From Pseudomonadota bacterium (lineage in GTDB: Bacteria; Hydrothermota; 32-111; QNBC01): 24,023 nt of DNA. This document shows positions 16,361 to 23,955 of the stretch, in pieces (the stretch's first letter is position 1; each line of letters begins with the position of its first letter). The stretch lies in NCBI GenBank assembly GCA_011682715.1, contig JAACEC010000011.1, positions 1 to 24,023 on the forward strand, in the 5' to 3' direction. The notes under the pieces were generated by a model. The model saw only the letters and a list, made by a program, of their open reading frames with translations, was not told the origin of the DNA and searched no databases. The position numbers and the translations under genes are program-made.

Positions 16361-16987
16361 CTACACTTCCTTCTCCATTATTTTCACTTGAACTTTATCT
16401 TTCAATAACTCTGCAAATCGTTCCGCATCCTTTCTACTCCCCACAATGGAAGCATAGTGCATCGGTATGGCAATATCCGGTTTTATATCCATTGCCGCTT
16501 CCGCAGCTTCGTCCGCCGTCATTACATATGTCCCTGAAACAGGTAAAAGAGCTATATCAACACCCAATCCTTTCATTTCAGGAATCCTATCCGTATCTCC
16601 GGCATGATAGATCTTTACACCGCCTATGTCCAAAATGTATCCCACCCATTTTTTCTCTTTGGGATGGAATTCTTTATTTGTATTGTAAGCAGGTATCGAC
16701 TTAAACGAAAAGCTATCCAATTCTTTTGTTTCGTCAATTTCAGCCAGCACGGTCTTGTTTTTATCAATAGCACTTATAACATCTGCAGGTCCTATGAATA
16801 CCGTATCGTTTTTTACGATTTTATCGATATCATCTTTCGAAAAATGATCATAATGACTATGTGTAATGAATATATAATCCGCCCCCGGCAAACCATCTTT
16901 TAACTGGTACGGATCAAAATAGATTACCTTATTCTCATAATCTATCATGAATGTATCGTGTCCTAACCACTTCATTCTACTTAACAT
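16361..16987 (-). CDS. MBL-fold metal-dependent hydrolase (UPF0173-like)
   Basis: 208 residues from the ATG with AAGGAGG six bases upstream; a longer in-frame start at 17035 lacks a site. Metallo-beta-lactamase-fold motifs are complete: 'WLGHDTFMI' opening, metal site 'THSHYDH' (His43, His45, Asp47, His48), 'YHAGDTD' with Asp131, and a late 'IPMHYAS' His177. Small stand-alone size and these motifs match the YtkL/UPF0173 group of L-ascorbate-lactonase-like hydrolases with unknown substrate. The first 11 bases overlap the end of the DJ-1-like gene, so both are made from one message. No signal peptide: cytoplasmic. Confidence 0.88.
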   Translation of the reverse strand: MLSRMKWLGHDTFMIDYENKVIYFDPYQLKDGLPGADYIFITHSHYDHFSKDDIDKIVKNDTVFIGPADVISAIDKNKTVLAEIDETKELDSFSFKSIPAYNTNKEFHPKEKKWVGYILDIGGVKIYHAGDTDRIPEMKGLGVDIALLPVSGTYVMTADEAAEAAMDIKPDIAIPMHYASIVGSRKDAERFAELLKDKVQVKIMEKEV

Positions 16988-17582
16988 CTTTGACCTCCTT
17001 TTTATGCGTATATACCGAATCGATTGCTTTCGCAAATTTCAAAGCACTCCTCGGACCATTTGCCGTGATTACATTCCCGTCAATCACCACCGGTTTATCG
17101 ATATAAGTGGCTCCGTGCTTTTTTAATTCGTGCTTCGTAAAAATCGACGGCCATGCTGTGGCTCTTTTTCCTTTCAAAATGCCATTTTTAGCAAGCGTTA
17201 CCGGTGACAGGCAAATTGCTGCAATTATCTTTTTTTTCTCTTTGAAACTCTTTAAAATCATACTTACTGTTGTATCTCTGAAAAAAACACCCGCTCCGTT
17301 TCCTCCGGGCATTACAAGAATATCAAATGAATCTGGAACAATGTGACCAATGAGTTTGTTAGGTTTTATTTTAAGCCCTAACATTCCTTTAATACTATCC
17401 GTAGTGGTGGACGCAACAATAACATTATATCCTCTTGAAATAAAATAATCATATGGTTTTTGAAATTCTTCATCCCGAAAGTTGTGCGGCGCCACAATCA
17501 TAAGAATATTTACATTTTTCTTGCTTTCATTTCCGAATATAAAAATCGGAATCACGAGGAGAAAAAACAACATTCTTTTCAT
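16977..17582 (-). CDS. DJ-1/PfpI-family protein with signal peptide
   Basis: 201 residues from ATG 17582, with GGAGGTG four bases upstream; a TTG five codons earlier lacks a site. The first 17 residues (KRM, then 'LFFLLVIPIFIFG') form a signal peptide or membrane anchor, unusual in a family that is mostly cytoplasmic. The domain follows: 'VNILMIVAPHNFRDEEF' with acidic residues Glu38/39, 'FDILVMPGGNGAGVFF' and the nucleophile elbow 'AAICLSPVTLA' with Cys124. The following 'KGKRATAWPSI' and 'TANGPRSALKFA' are typical of PfpI-type members. A protease, deglycase or redox-sensing role cannot be decided. It has its own promoter and is coupled to the MBL hydrolase. Confidence 0.85.
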   Translation of the reverse strand: MKRMLFFLLVIPIFIFGNESKKNVNILMIVAPHNFRDEEFQKPYDYFISRGYNVIVASTTTDSIKGMLGLKIKPNKLIGHIVPDSFDILVMPGGNGAGVFFRDTTVSMILKSFKEKKKIIAAICLSPVTLAKNGILKGKRATAWPSIFTKHELKKHGATYIDKPVVIDGNVITANGPRSALKFAKAIDSVYTHKKEVKDVK

Positions 17583-17600
17583 AAACACCTCCAACAATGT

Positions 17601-17629
17601 ATTATACTTTGAAATATAAATTTTTTCAA
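17601..17629 (-). promoter_or_regulatory. Promoter of the DJ-1/MBL hydrolase pair
   Basis: On the minus strand TTGAAA (17629-17624), a 17-base spacer, then perfect TATAAT (17606-17601). The predicted start near 17594 leaves a 12-base leader that holds the GGAGGTG ribosome site. Confidence 0.7.
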
Positions 17630-17644
17630 GATTAATCGAGATAT

Positions 17645-17862
17645 TTTACTCCCTGTTTTTTAACTGATACATATGGTAAAATACCTATAAATAAGCTTAT
17701 TTCCCTATCTTTGTTGTCAGACTTATCCTTATTCTTTTCTAAGTCTATTTAAATCCAATTCAATTATTACATTTGAGATGTTCTTTATATCTCATCGTAT
17801 GGTTAGTTTATTTCCGAATAGATATTGCTTGTAAGATTTATCCCTTAAATTCCGGAGCGAAG
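17645..17862. mobile_element. MITE-like deletion derivative of the IS4-type element
   Basis: About 218 bases without coding capacity. Its left part (17645-17782) aligns with 22152-22290, sharing 'CATATGGTAAAA', 'TTGTCAGA' and 'CTTTTCTAA' words. Its right part (17802-17860) aligns with 22750-22808, sharing 'TTAGTTTATT', 'ATAGATATTG' and 'TTGTAAGATTT'. It thus has both ends of the IS in the same orientation with the transposase core missing. The terminal repeats are degraded (ACTCCC on the left, GGAG on the right). This accounts for most of the 17598-17920 gap. From 17863 to 17920 I see nothing. Confidence 0.7.
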
Positions 17863-17920
17863 GCAAATACTCTTGAAATGATAGGGGAGGCTGTTTTGAC
17901 TTCAATATTATTTTTATTGC

Positions 17921-18805
17921 TTATTCTTTCATTAACTTGTGTATTAGAATGTCGGATAACATTCTTATAGAATTGAATACAGGCAGATGATTCGATTTGT
18001 TAATGGGAATTAATTCGATTTTATCTTTTTTTGTATTATGCAAAATTTCATTATAAGGAAATATTTTATCTTTTTTCCCATGTATTAAACATATAGGCAT
18101 TCCAATTCTTTGCAATTCTTTGTAATCATCGAACACTGATGAATACAACAATTGATATAAAGAGCCCAAATACCCCTTTATTGATGTATATTTAACATCC
18201 GTAAATAATCTTTTTATATCGTAATCTTGAGAATACTTGTACTCTTTATAATCAAAATCCTGAAGATTTTTATCGGATTTAGCTACTTTAAATACTGTAT
18301 AAATTAGATATTTTACAAACAAATTCCGGGATACTCTGAATTGCAATTTAGTTGATTCTCTAATATATGGATTGGAAGCAACTAAAAACAATTGATTTAC
18401 TCTATAATTAATCATATTTGCCAATTTAATAGCTACAAAGGAACCATAACAATGTCCGAAAATATTTAGTTTTGCATGTTTTTCGAATTCAGCGTCTATT
18501 ATTTTCTTAATGAAATTACTCTGTGATATATAACTGTATTTCTCTAAATTATTGAAATTTATGGATTTTCCATGTCCTACTAAATCGACTATAATAGCAT
18601 TTAAATCTATCTTACGATTTGAAGAATTTAAAATTTCATTGATAAAATCAACAAATACTAATTTGTTCCCTCCAAGACCGTGTATAAATATAATATTAAT
18701 TTGCTTATTCGAATGACATTTTGATTTAAAAACATAATATGAAATTGCATTATTATTACTTATTTTAAGATATTTCTCGATTAAATTACCACTCGTTAGT
18801 GTCAT
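17921..18805 (-). CDS. Alpha/beta hydrolase with Cys in the nucleophile elbow
   Basis: 294 residues. The oxyanion 'FIHGLGGNK' lies at about 40-48, then 'IVDLVGHGKS', the nucleophile elbow 'FGHCYGSFVA' with Cys119 where most members have Ser, the acid 'HGKKDKIFP' Asp246, and 'NKSNHLPVF' with His273. The cap domain lies at about 140-225. Cys-nucleophile hydrolases such as dienelactone hydrolase exist, so the protein may be active, but a lipase/esterase label would be premature. It begins five bases after the glycosyltransferase stop with only a weak A-rich ribosome site, so it depends on that gene. Low GC and AT-rich codons, like its upstream neighbours. Confidence 0.8.
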   Translation of the reverse strand: MTLTSGNLIEKYLKISNNNAISYYVFKSKCHSNKQINIIFIHGLGGNKLVFVDFINEILNSSNRKIDLNAIIVDLVGHGKSINFNNLEKYSYISQSNFIKKIIDAEFEKHAKLNIFGHCYGSFVAIKLANMINYRVNQLFLVASNPYIRESTKLQFRVSRNLFVKYLIYTVFKVAKSDKNLQDFDYKEYKYSQDYDIKRLFTDVKYTSIKGYLGSLYQLLYSSVFDDYKELQRIGMPICLIHGKKDKIFPYNEILHNTKKDKIELIPINKSNHLPVFNSIRMLSDILIHKLMKE

Positions 18806-18810
18806 ATAAA

Positions 18811-20067
18811 CTATTTCTTTTTTATAATATTTTTTATTATTGATAATCTTGCAAATAATTTCGCTTTATTTTCTGCGTATGAAATTGAACTAATCCATTT
18901 TGGCAGTTTTTTCCCAATAGCAAATAATTTTATTAAATTAACAATCAGTATATCGTAAGTATGTTTTATTCTAAGTGCCATTTTGATTCTAGATGGCATT
19001 TTATACGAATTTACTAATATAGCAATTTTATCATCCAATAAATGATAAATATCATTCACATTAGCAATATGTTTCTTTAAATTCCCTTTATAAATATTTA
19101 AGTTGTCTAAAAACATTTCAAGATCTTTATAATTAATTGCTTTGGAATATATTCCGAAGCCTGATTTTTCCACATAAAAAGCATTGATTTCTTGCTCAGT
19201 TTGATTTTTTATGGGAATTGAATAAATTGGTTTTTTTAAAGTAACCGCCTCACTTATTAATGAAAATCCACCGTTGGTTATTACGGCTTTACACGATAAT
19301 AAATCTTTTATAAAACCTTCTTTATCCGGCGATTTAAATACAAGGTTGTTTTCAGTGTGATTCTCATTAAAACCATAAATGATAAATTTATCATTGACTT
19401 GCTTTAAGATATCAAACAATTTTAAATTTGATTGCGATGTTTGGTAAACCAATATAAAATCTTCTTCAGGTAAGGAAGTATTAAAGAACTCTTTTCTCAC
19501 TATCGGACCTACAAGGTAAGTATTGCTTTTATATTTGTCTTTTAGAGGTATATCGAATACGGTAGTGATGAAATTGTAATTCCCATTGAAATTGAGAATA
19601 TATTTCACTAATTTACTATGAATAGATGTTGAAAATTTGTGATCAATATCACATTTAGCCATAATATTTATATTATCTATACAAATCAAAGGGATTTTTA
19701 ATAATTTTGATATCGTATTAGAAAATGGTTCAAAATCAGTGATTACAAGATTTGGATTATATTTTATAATCCTGTTTAAAAAGATAAATGTGTTATTAGT
19801 CAAAAATGATTTGATTTTTGTAGACTCTTTAAGCATGGTTTTGCCCAATCTGAATTCATTTTCTTTATAAACAAAATTTACACCGGCTATTTTTACAAAT
19901 TCAAGTATATTTTCATCGTCTTTGAAGATGTTGTACATGTAATTTAGTGCTCTATCATAAGAAAAAATGACGATTTTATAATCTTTATCTAACAGAAACC
20001 TGATAATGGCTTCACTTCTTGTGGCATGCCCCATTCCTTCTCCGCCTACAGCATAAAATATTACCAC
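18811..20067 (-). CDS. MJ1255-like (MurG/UGT-type, GT-B) glycosyltransferase
   Basis: 418 residues from the GTG that has AAGGAG nine bases upstream; a TTG 13 codons earlier is in frame but without a site. The N-terminal 'YAVGGEGMGHATRS' is the signature loop of the MJ1255/VC2487 group of GT-B glycosyltransferases. The C-terminal half has the nucleotide-sugar side: 'LVYQTSQSNLKLFDIL', 'KAVITNGGFSLISEAV' and 'KPIYSIPIKNQTEQEINA'. A basic, Lys/Arg-rich tail of about 60 residues follows. It likely glycosylates a lipid or cell-wall precursor on the inner face of the membrane; acceptor and donor are unknown. It is preceded by a long leader and followed closely by the alpha/beta hydrolase. Confidence 0.82.
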   Translation of the reverse strand: MVIFYAVGGEGMGHATRSEAIIRFLLDKDYKIVIFSYDRALNYMYNIFKDDENILEFVKIAGVNFVYKENEFRLGKTMLKESTKIKSFLTNNTFIFLNRIIKYNPNLVITDFEPFSNTISKLLKIPLICIDNINIMAKCDIDHKFSTSIHSKLVKYILNFNGNYNFITTVFDIPLKDKYKSNTYLVGPIVRKEFFNTSLPEEDFILVYQTSQSNLKLFDILKQVNDKFIIYGFNENHTENNLVFKSPDKEGFIKDLLSCKAVITNGGFSLISEAVTLKKPIYSIPIKNQTEQEINAFYVEKSGFGIYSKAINYKDLEMFLDNLNIYKGNLKKHIANVNDIYHLLDDKIAILVNSYKMPSRIKMALRIKHTYDILIVNLIKLFAIGKKLPKWISSISYAENKAKLFARLSIIKNIIKKK

Positions 20068-20083
20068 GATATTATTCTCCTTA

Positions 20084-20155
20084 TTAATTACATAACTCAA
20101 AAGCAATGTTATCGAATAATTCTCTTATTAGATTTTCTTCTATTTTATTTACCAT
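20084..20155 (-). CDS. Possible 23-residue leader peptide before the glycosyltransferase
   Basis: ATG to TAA gives 23 residues, beginning MVNKIEENL and ending IAFELCN. The stop sits directly before the AAGGAG of the glycosyltransferase, so ribosomes leaving it could restart there. The ATG has a weak GGTGATT-like site. It may be a coupling or leader peptide or the tail of a decayed gene. No family recognised. Confidence 0.3.
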   Translation of the reverse strand: MVNKIEENLIRELFDNIAFELCN

Positions 20156-20174
20156 TGAATCACCTGAATTTTTA

Positions 20175-20321
20175 TTATCGACAATCCGCAAAATAGTCTA
20201 TCATTTTTATTGTTGTGATTAATAATTTGGCATTTCTAATGCCTGTCATGGGAGTATCTTTATCTAAAATAAAATCAATCAAATAACGTGTTCCTTCTTT
20301 TTTAAATATTTTGTTAACATC
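20175..20321 (-). other. Open frame fragment of 48 codons, unknown
   Basis: Open between a TAA and a TAA with no standard start at its head; the only internal ATG is late. The residues look protein-like (for example 'FKKEGTRYLIDFILDKD', then 'GIRNAKLLITT' and 'IKMIDYFADC'), which suggests the remnant of a gene removed by decay. I do not recognise the family. Together with the possible leader peptide it fills most of the 20068-20537 gap; the rest is AT-rich with one promoter. Confidence 0.3.
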
Positions 20322-20420
20322 TTACTATATATACATGAAATCAGATCGGATCTAATCCCTTTTTCTGCTTTGTTAACAGCGAAAGTATATTTTTTTATAT
20401 AACATCTACCCCTTACCTCA

Positions 20421-20448
20421 TATATATCATATTATGGTTTTTTGTCAA
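20421..20448 (-). promoter_or_regulatory. Candidate promoter upstream of the glycosyltransferase
   Basis: On the minus strand perfect TTGACA (20448-20443), a 16-base spacer, then TATATA (20426-20421); an 18-base spacing to TATATG is also possible. It lies beyond the radical SAM stop and would start a message with a leader of about 350 bases covering the small frames. Confidence 0.5.
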
Positions 20449-20537
20449 ATGTCGATAATAACTACGATGTTAAAATTCCACAATTCAACATAAAAAAGAA
20501 TAAGAAATAATAGATATCATACATGTTAGATACAAGC

Positions 20538-21965
20538 TCAATTCTTCTTCCCTATAAATCTCTTTTGCCAGTACTCTTCTGTGATTTTCCTATATCTATC
20601 ATCGTAATCTATCATTTTATTATAATAATCACTATCATTCATCGCTTTCTCTGCCATTTTATCCTCAGGAATAACATCATCAGTTATTACCTCATTTCTA
20701 AAATCTTTATAATTATCCCTGATAGAGCATGGCATTAGCCAGTTTCCCGGTTCTTTTTTACCATATCCATATTTTTTTTGCCATTTTCTGCCGTTTACAA
20801 AGAAATCTGAGAATAAAGCATCGGTGATTGTTCCGCCATTTCGATATATATCAAGTATATTATCCTTATGATACGGAACAAATACACAGGGCATAATATT
20901 CCCATTCCAATCTATATAGATATATCCACCCCCTCTTCCGTATGCAATACAACCATCTGAAACAGTAGCACTATTCCAAAAATCAGCGACAAAGTAGTGT
21001 TTCTCTTTGATACATTTTTCCCACATCTTGAGCATTTCGAATCGTTGTTCGGGGGTAGGCATAAGATCAATATTAAAGCCTCTTCCAATGGGCATATATT
21101 GAAATATCCACATATATGAAACACCTAATTCCTGAAAATAGTAATCATAAAATTTCCAATCCGTTAAAATTTCAGCATTATTCCTCGTCGCAGTAATGGA
21201 TAACCCGAATGGTACTCCTGCTGATCTTAAATTATCCATTGCTTGTAATACCCTTGCATAAGTATTAGCTCCTCTTCTGTCATCTGTTTCTTTTTCATAT
21301 CCTTCAACTGATATTGCAGTTGTAATATTACCCAATTCAGCAATCCTATTGGCAGTCTTTTTATCAATTAAAGTTCCGTTTGTATAAATCAAGAAGTATG
21401 AATCTTTAAATTCACTTGCCAAATCAAGTATTGTTTTATTATCATCAGTTCTATACATAAATGGTTCTCCACCTGATATAACAAAAAATCTATTTCCCCA
21501 ATCATCATGTGCTTCCTGCAATATTTTTTTTGAAATCTTATAAGGAAGTTTTTCAGCAGCGAGATTGGTGCTGGATGCATAGCATCCTTTGCAATGTAAA
21601 TTACATACTTTCGATGGACTCAATGTAATAAAATTGGGAGGATAAATACCATATTTTTTATGAAAATCATCTTTTGCTTTTTGCCCTGATGAAAAAAAGG
21701 CTCCATTATAAAGTGTTTCATATATCCGCTTTAACACATCTTTTGAAATATACCCTTTATCATAATTTCTTAAAAGAGAATATATTATGCTAGATCCCTC
21801 ATAGAATTTTGTTTTTTGAATTTCTTTCGGCTTGTTTGTAACATTTTTGTTTATATTCCATATCCAAAATGCTTTTTCAACTGATTTTAATGCCGCATTT
21901 CTAACAGTCTTGTTCAAATCAATAACTTTGAACAGTTGGTCATAAGCCTTTTTGCTTTCAATCAT
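20538..21965 (-). CDS. Radical SAM protein with SPASM-like C-terminal cysteines
   Basis: 475 residues from the ATG with AAAGGAGG five bases upstream; a start seven codons earlier is in frame but without a site. The first 115 residues are helical. The radical SAM core opens with 'CNLHCKGC' (Cys121, Cys125, Cys128), the CxxxCxxC ligands of the [4Fe-4S] cluster. It continues with 'ISGGEPFM' (GGEP 165-168), 'TNGTLID' and 'ISVEGYEKETDDRRG'. Further cysteines (Cys338, Cys359 in 'NGNIMPCVF', Cys412 in 'LMPCSIRDN') fit an auxiliary cluster of the SPASM or twitch type. No peptide substrate gene is seen alongside, so peptide maturation is not supported. It lies downstream of the TetR gene, separated by the IS remnant, with its own promoter. 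The substrate is unknown. Confidence 0.88.
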   Translation of the reverse strand: MIESKKAYDQLFKVIDLNKTVRNAALKSVEKAFWIWNINKNVTNKPKEIQKTKFYEGSSIIYSLLRNYDKGYISKDVLKRIYETLYNGAFFSSGQKAKDDFHKKYGIYPPNFITLSPSKVCNLHCKGCYASSTNLAAEKLPYKISKKILQEAHDDWGNRFFVISGGEPFMYRTDDNKTILDLASEFKDSYFLIYTNGTLIDKKTANRIAELGNITTAISVEGYEKETDDRRGANTYARVLQAMDNLRSAGVPFGLSITATRNNAEILTDWKFYDYYFQELGVSYMWIFQYMPIGRGFNIDLMPTPEQRFEMLKMWEKCIKEKHYFVADFWNSATVSDGCIAYGRGGGYIYIDWNGNIMPCVFVPYHKDNILDIYRNGGTITDALFSDFFVNGRKWQKKYGYGKKEPGNWLMPCSIRDNYKDFRNEVITDDVIPEDKMAEKAMNDSDYYNKMIDYDDRYRKITEEYWQKRFIGKKN

Positions 21966-22046
21966 AGGATCCTCCTTTTGTAACAATCATTTGGTCATAT
22001 TCCTAACCTACTGATTGTTTAATAAAGCGTTATGATAAACACTCAC

Positions 22047-22092
22047 GTACATGTACAATGCTGCAAACTGTATAATCATACTATAATCGTAC
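22047..22092. promoter_or_regulatory. Palindrome and tandem repeat in the radical SAM leader
   Basis: GTACATGTAC at 22047-22056 is a perfect 10-base palindrome. At 22071-22092 TATAATCATAC is directly followed by TATAATCGTAC, an 11-base tandem repeat with one mismatch. Both lie just downstream of the predicted start of transcription of the radical SAM gene and could bind a regulator, for instance the neighbouring TetR protein (inference). Confidence 0.4.
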
Positions 22093-22102
22093 ATTACTAC
22101 AA

Positions 22103-22132
22103 GTAATATAATGGTTTTTAAAAAAATGTCAA
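22103..22132 (-). promoter_or_regulatory. Promoter of the radical SAM gene
   Basis: On the minus strand perfect TTGACA (22132-22127), an 18-base spacer, then TATTAC (22108-22103). The -35 lies about 20 bases from the end of the IS relic, so the promoter is outside the element. The leader is about 135 bases. Confidence 0.5.
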
Positions 22133-22151
22133 TGTGTAAACACTTTTTTTG

Positions 22152-22810
22152 ACTACTCCCCATTTTTTAAACAGCTCCATATGGTAAAACATCTGTAAAT
22201 AGGCATAATTGCTTATTCTTATTGTCAGATTTATTCTTTTCTTTTCTAAATCTACTTAAATTTAATCCGTTTATTACCCTCGAGATATATTCGCTTGCAG
22301 CATATAACGGGAGATACTTAAATTTACTCCATCTTATATATCGTCGTTTGGGTATTTTTTATTCGACATATATACACATACTCGTTTACCCAGATCTCCC
22401 AACATTATATTTATTGCTATACTCATCGGTAATATCATCATTTTTAGTCTTACATATTTACTAAGTCTTATCTCTTCTATTCTGTAATTCTCCTTAATAT
22501 ACCGGTGGTATTCTTCTATTTCCATCTGTTTCCATATGCCTCAAATATTGCTTTTGCCGCTTCATACGCATCGCTTATTTCTATATTAGATAAATAATAA
22601 CTGTAACTCATTTTTTGTAGATTTGTTCAATCATTGGAACTCCTTTCAAAGTGTCGAATTTAGTATTTTTATCATTCTGACAGGAGTTCTTTCATTTGTC
22701 AAGCATTATTTTTACTTAATTTTAAACATGTTGTCTGAATACAATATTGTTAGTTTATTCCAAAATAGATATTGTTTGTAAGATTTGTTCTTTAAATTTT
22801 GGGGAGTAGT
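22152..22810 (-). mobile_element. Internally deleted IS4-type insertion sequence
   Basis: Ends are inverted repeats: ACTACTCCCCA at 22152-22162 matches TGGGGAGTAGT at 22800-22810 perfectly, and 17 of 20 bases match over 20. The 659-base span keeps the transposase promoter (TTGACA 22702-22697, 17 bases, CAGAAT 22679-22674), ribosome site and first codons, and the C-terminal part of the transposase. The middle is gone. No target-site duplication is evident in the flanks. The element explains the 22.1-22.9 kb gap, lying between the TetR and radical SAM genes. Confidence 0.8.
22334..22634 (-). pseudogene. IS4-family transposase remnant
   Basis: The ATG at 22634 with a GGAG site gives only eight codons before a stop. 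The C-terminal part then reads in another frame, with 'ISDAYEAAKAIFEAYGNRWK', a one-base loss in an A-run at about 22507-22511, then 'IEEYHRYIKENYRIEEIRL'. Joined, it shows Y-x2-R-x3-E-x6-K, the YREK signature of IS4-family DDE transposases. The two other DDE acids are lost in the internal deletion. It is not functional. Confidence 0.8.
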
Positions 22811-22935
22811 AAATATAGCATCTACTATCTCAGAATATGGCAATCATTTTATAAATAAATTTTAGAATATATGGATTGAATGTTGAAAATTTTCGATTTA
22901 TAGACCTTTTTTAAGAAAAATAATATCCATTATTG

Positions 22936-23538
22936 CTAACTGATGTTTTTCTTTAATTTTTTATTTAGTCCACTAAATAGTATGTCTAAAAATATATCAA
23001 TTGTTGTTTCTAATTTTGTAGTATAATTTCTTAACGCTAATGGATGTTCAAATCCTTTTAAGGCTATAACAATAGCAACTGCTGTAGAATCAATATCCGT
23101 AACAATAAAAACACCTTTCTTAATTCCAGTCTCCAAAATATTTCTTATAATTTCTAATTCATTTCTATAATAGATTTTTCTAATATGTTTAATAAAATCA
23201 TAATGTGTAAGGTAATCTTCTGTAAGAGCTGCATATATGTTTTCCAATTCTCCTAAATATTTCACCCTTGTTATTATATAAGACTTAAACTTGCCTTTTA
23301 TTGTATCCTGATTGTTAACGGATTTTTTAATTTCATACTTCAACTGTTCCATTTCTTTTTCTACAACAAATTTGAATATCTCATCCTTATTCTTAAAATG
23401 ATAATATATTGAACTTTTACTTTTATGAGATTCACGCGCAATTTGATCTATTGATGTTTTAAATAACCCAAAGCGACTGAATATTCCACTGGCTACATTG
23501 ATAATTATATCTTTTGCATTAATCCTACTATTTTTCAT
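22936..23538 (-). CDS. TetR/AcrR-family transcriptional regulator
   Basis: 200 residues, the usual TetR size. The N-terminal helix-turn-helix is clear: 'IINVASGIFSRFGLFKTSID', then 'IARESHKSKSSIYYHFKNKD', which is the helix 2-turn-recognition helix and the 'YYHFKNKDEIF' motif. The C-terminal ligand and dimer domain (about 65-200) is divergent, with no assignable ligand. The ATG has GGAGG eight bases upstream. Its promoter carries an imperfect inverted repeat over the -35/-10 region, consistent with autorepression. It is the nearest regulator to the radical SAM gene, and both point the same way with an IS relic in between. Confidence 0.92.
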   Translation of the reverse strand: MKNSRINAKDIIINVASGIFSRFGLFKTSIDQIARESHKSKSSIYYHFKNKDEIFKFVVEKEMEQLKYEIKKSVNNQDTIKGKFKSYIITRVKYLGELENIYAALTEDYLTHYDFIKHIRKIYYRNELEIIRNILETGIKKGVFIVTDIDSTAVAIVIALKGFEHPLALRNYTTKLETTIDIFLDILFSGLNKKLKKNIS

Positions 23539-23570
23539 ACTATAACCTCCATATTATCAACATTATTTAA

Positions 23571-23608
23571 TATCACTGTATAATATATTTTTTATTAAAT
23601 AGTGTCAA
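23571..23608 (-). promoter_or_regulatory. TetR promoter with overlapping candidate operator
   Basis: On the minus strand TTGACA (23608-23603), 17-base spacer, TATTAT (23585-23580). An inverted repeat spans it: TGACACTATTTAA (23607-23595) and TTATACAGTGATA (23583-23571), 10 of 13 positions symmetrical with an 11-base centre. Binding there would block RNA polymerase, as in autoregulated TetR genes. Confidence 0.6.
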
Positions 23609-23692
23609 TAGCGGGTACTAAAATAGAAGTAGATAAGCATGGACATATTGTAATTATTCTAAAATTGTAATAGTAATCCTACTCATCCATTT

Positions 23693-23905
23693 TTACCTCT
23701 TCCTTAATATCTTTTCTTCTCCCAAAACAAGTTTAGGACAGGCATCAATATGAAGAGGATTTATATTCCAAACTACAACATTTGCCAATTTATCCTTTTC
23801 TTCCATCCCAAGGATTTTAGCATTCCTATATGTTATTAAAGATACTGCATTCTCATCACTCATACCAAATATGATAAAGTATCTCAATGTACTCCTTAGT
23901 GTCAT
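23693..23905 (-). pseudogene. Amidohydrolase C-terminal fragment
   Basis: 70 codons that match only the last strand-rich part of amidohydrolase-superfamily enzymes (imidazolonepropionase or related): 'ENAVSLITYRNAKILGMEE', then 'LANVVVWNINPLHIDACPKL' and 'VLGEEKIL'. The family's glycine-rich 'VGSIEPGKDAD' turn is shortened, and no metal-binding barrel precedes it. No ribosome site is evident. It is a decayed relic, flanked by IS4-derived sequence on its upstream side. Confidence 0.65.
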
Positions 23906-23955
23906 GTTTTAGATAACAGAGTAATTACTCATCAATCCGAAAAAAGACCTTGAAC

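Noticed and set aside
16988..17035. Longer N-terminus for the MBL hydrolase
   Set aside because: No ribosome site and non-family residues; ATG 16987 has AAGGAGG and matches the family start.
20912..21124. Minus-strand frame inside the radical SAM gene
   Set aside because: Out-of-frame shadow; the parent frame holds all catalytic cysteines.
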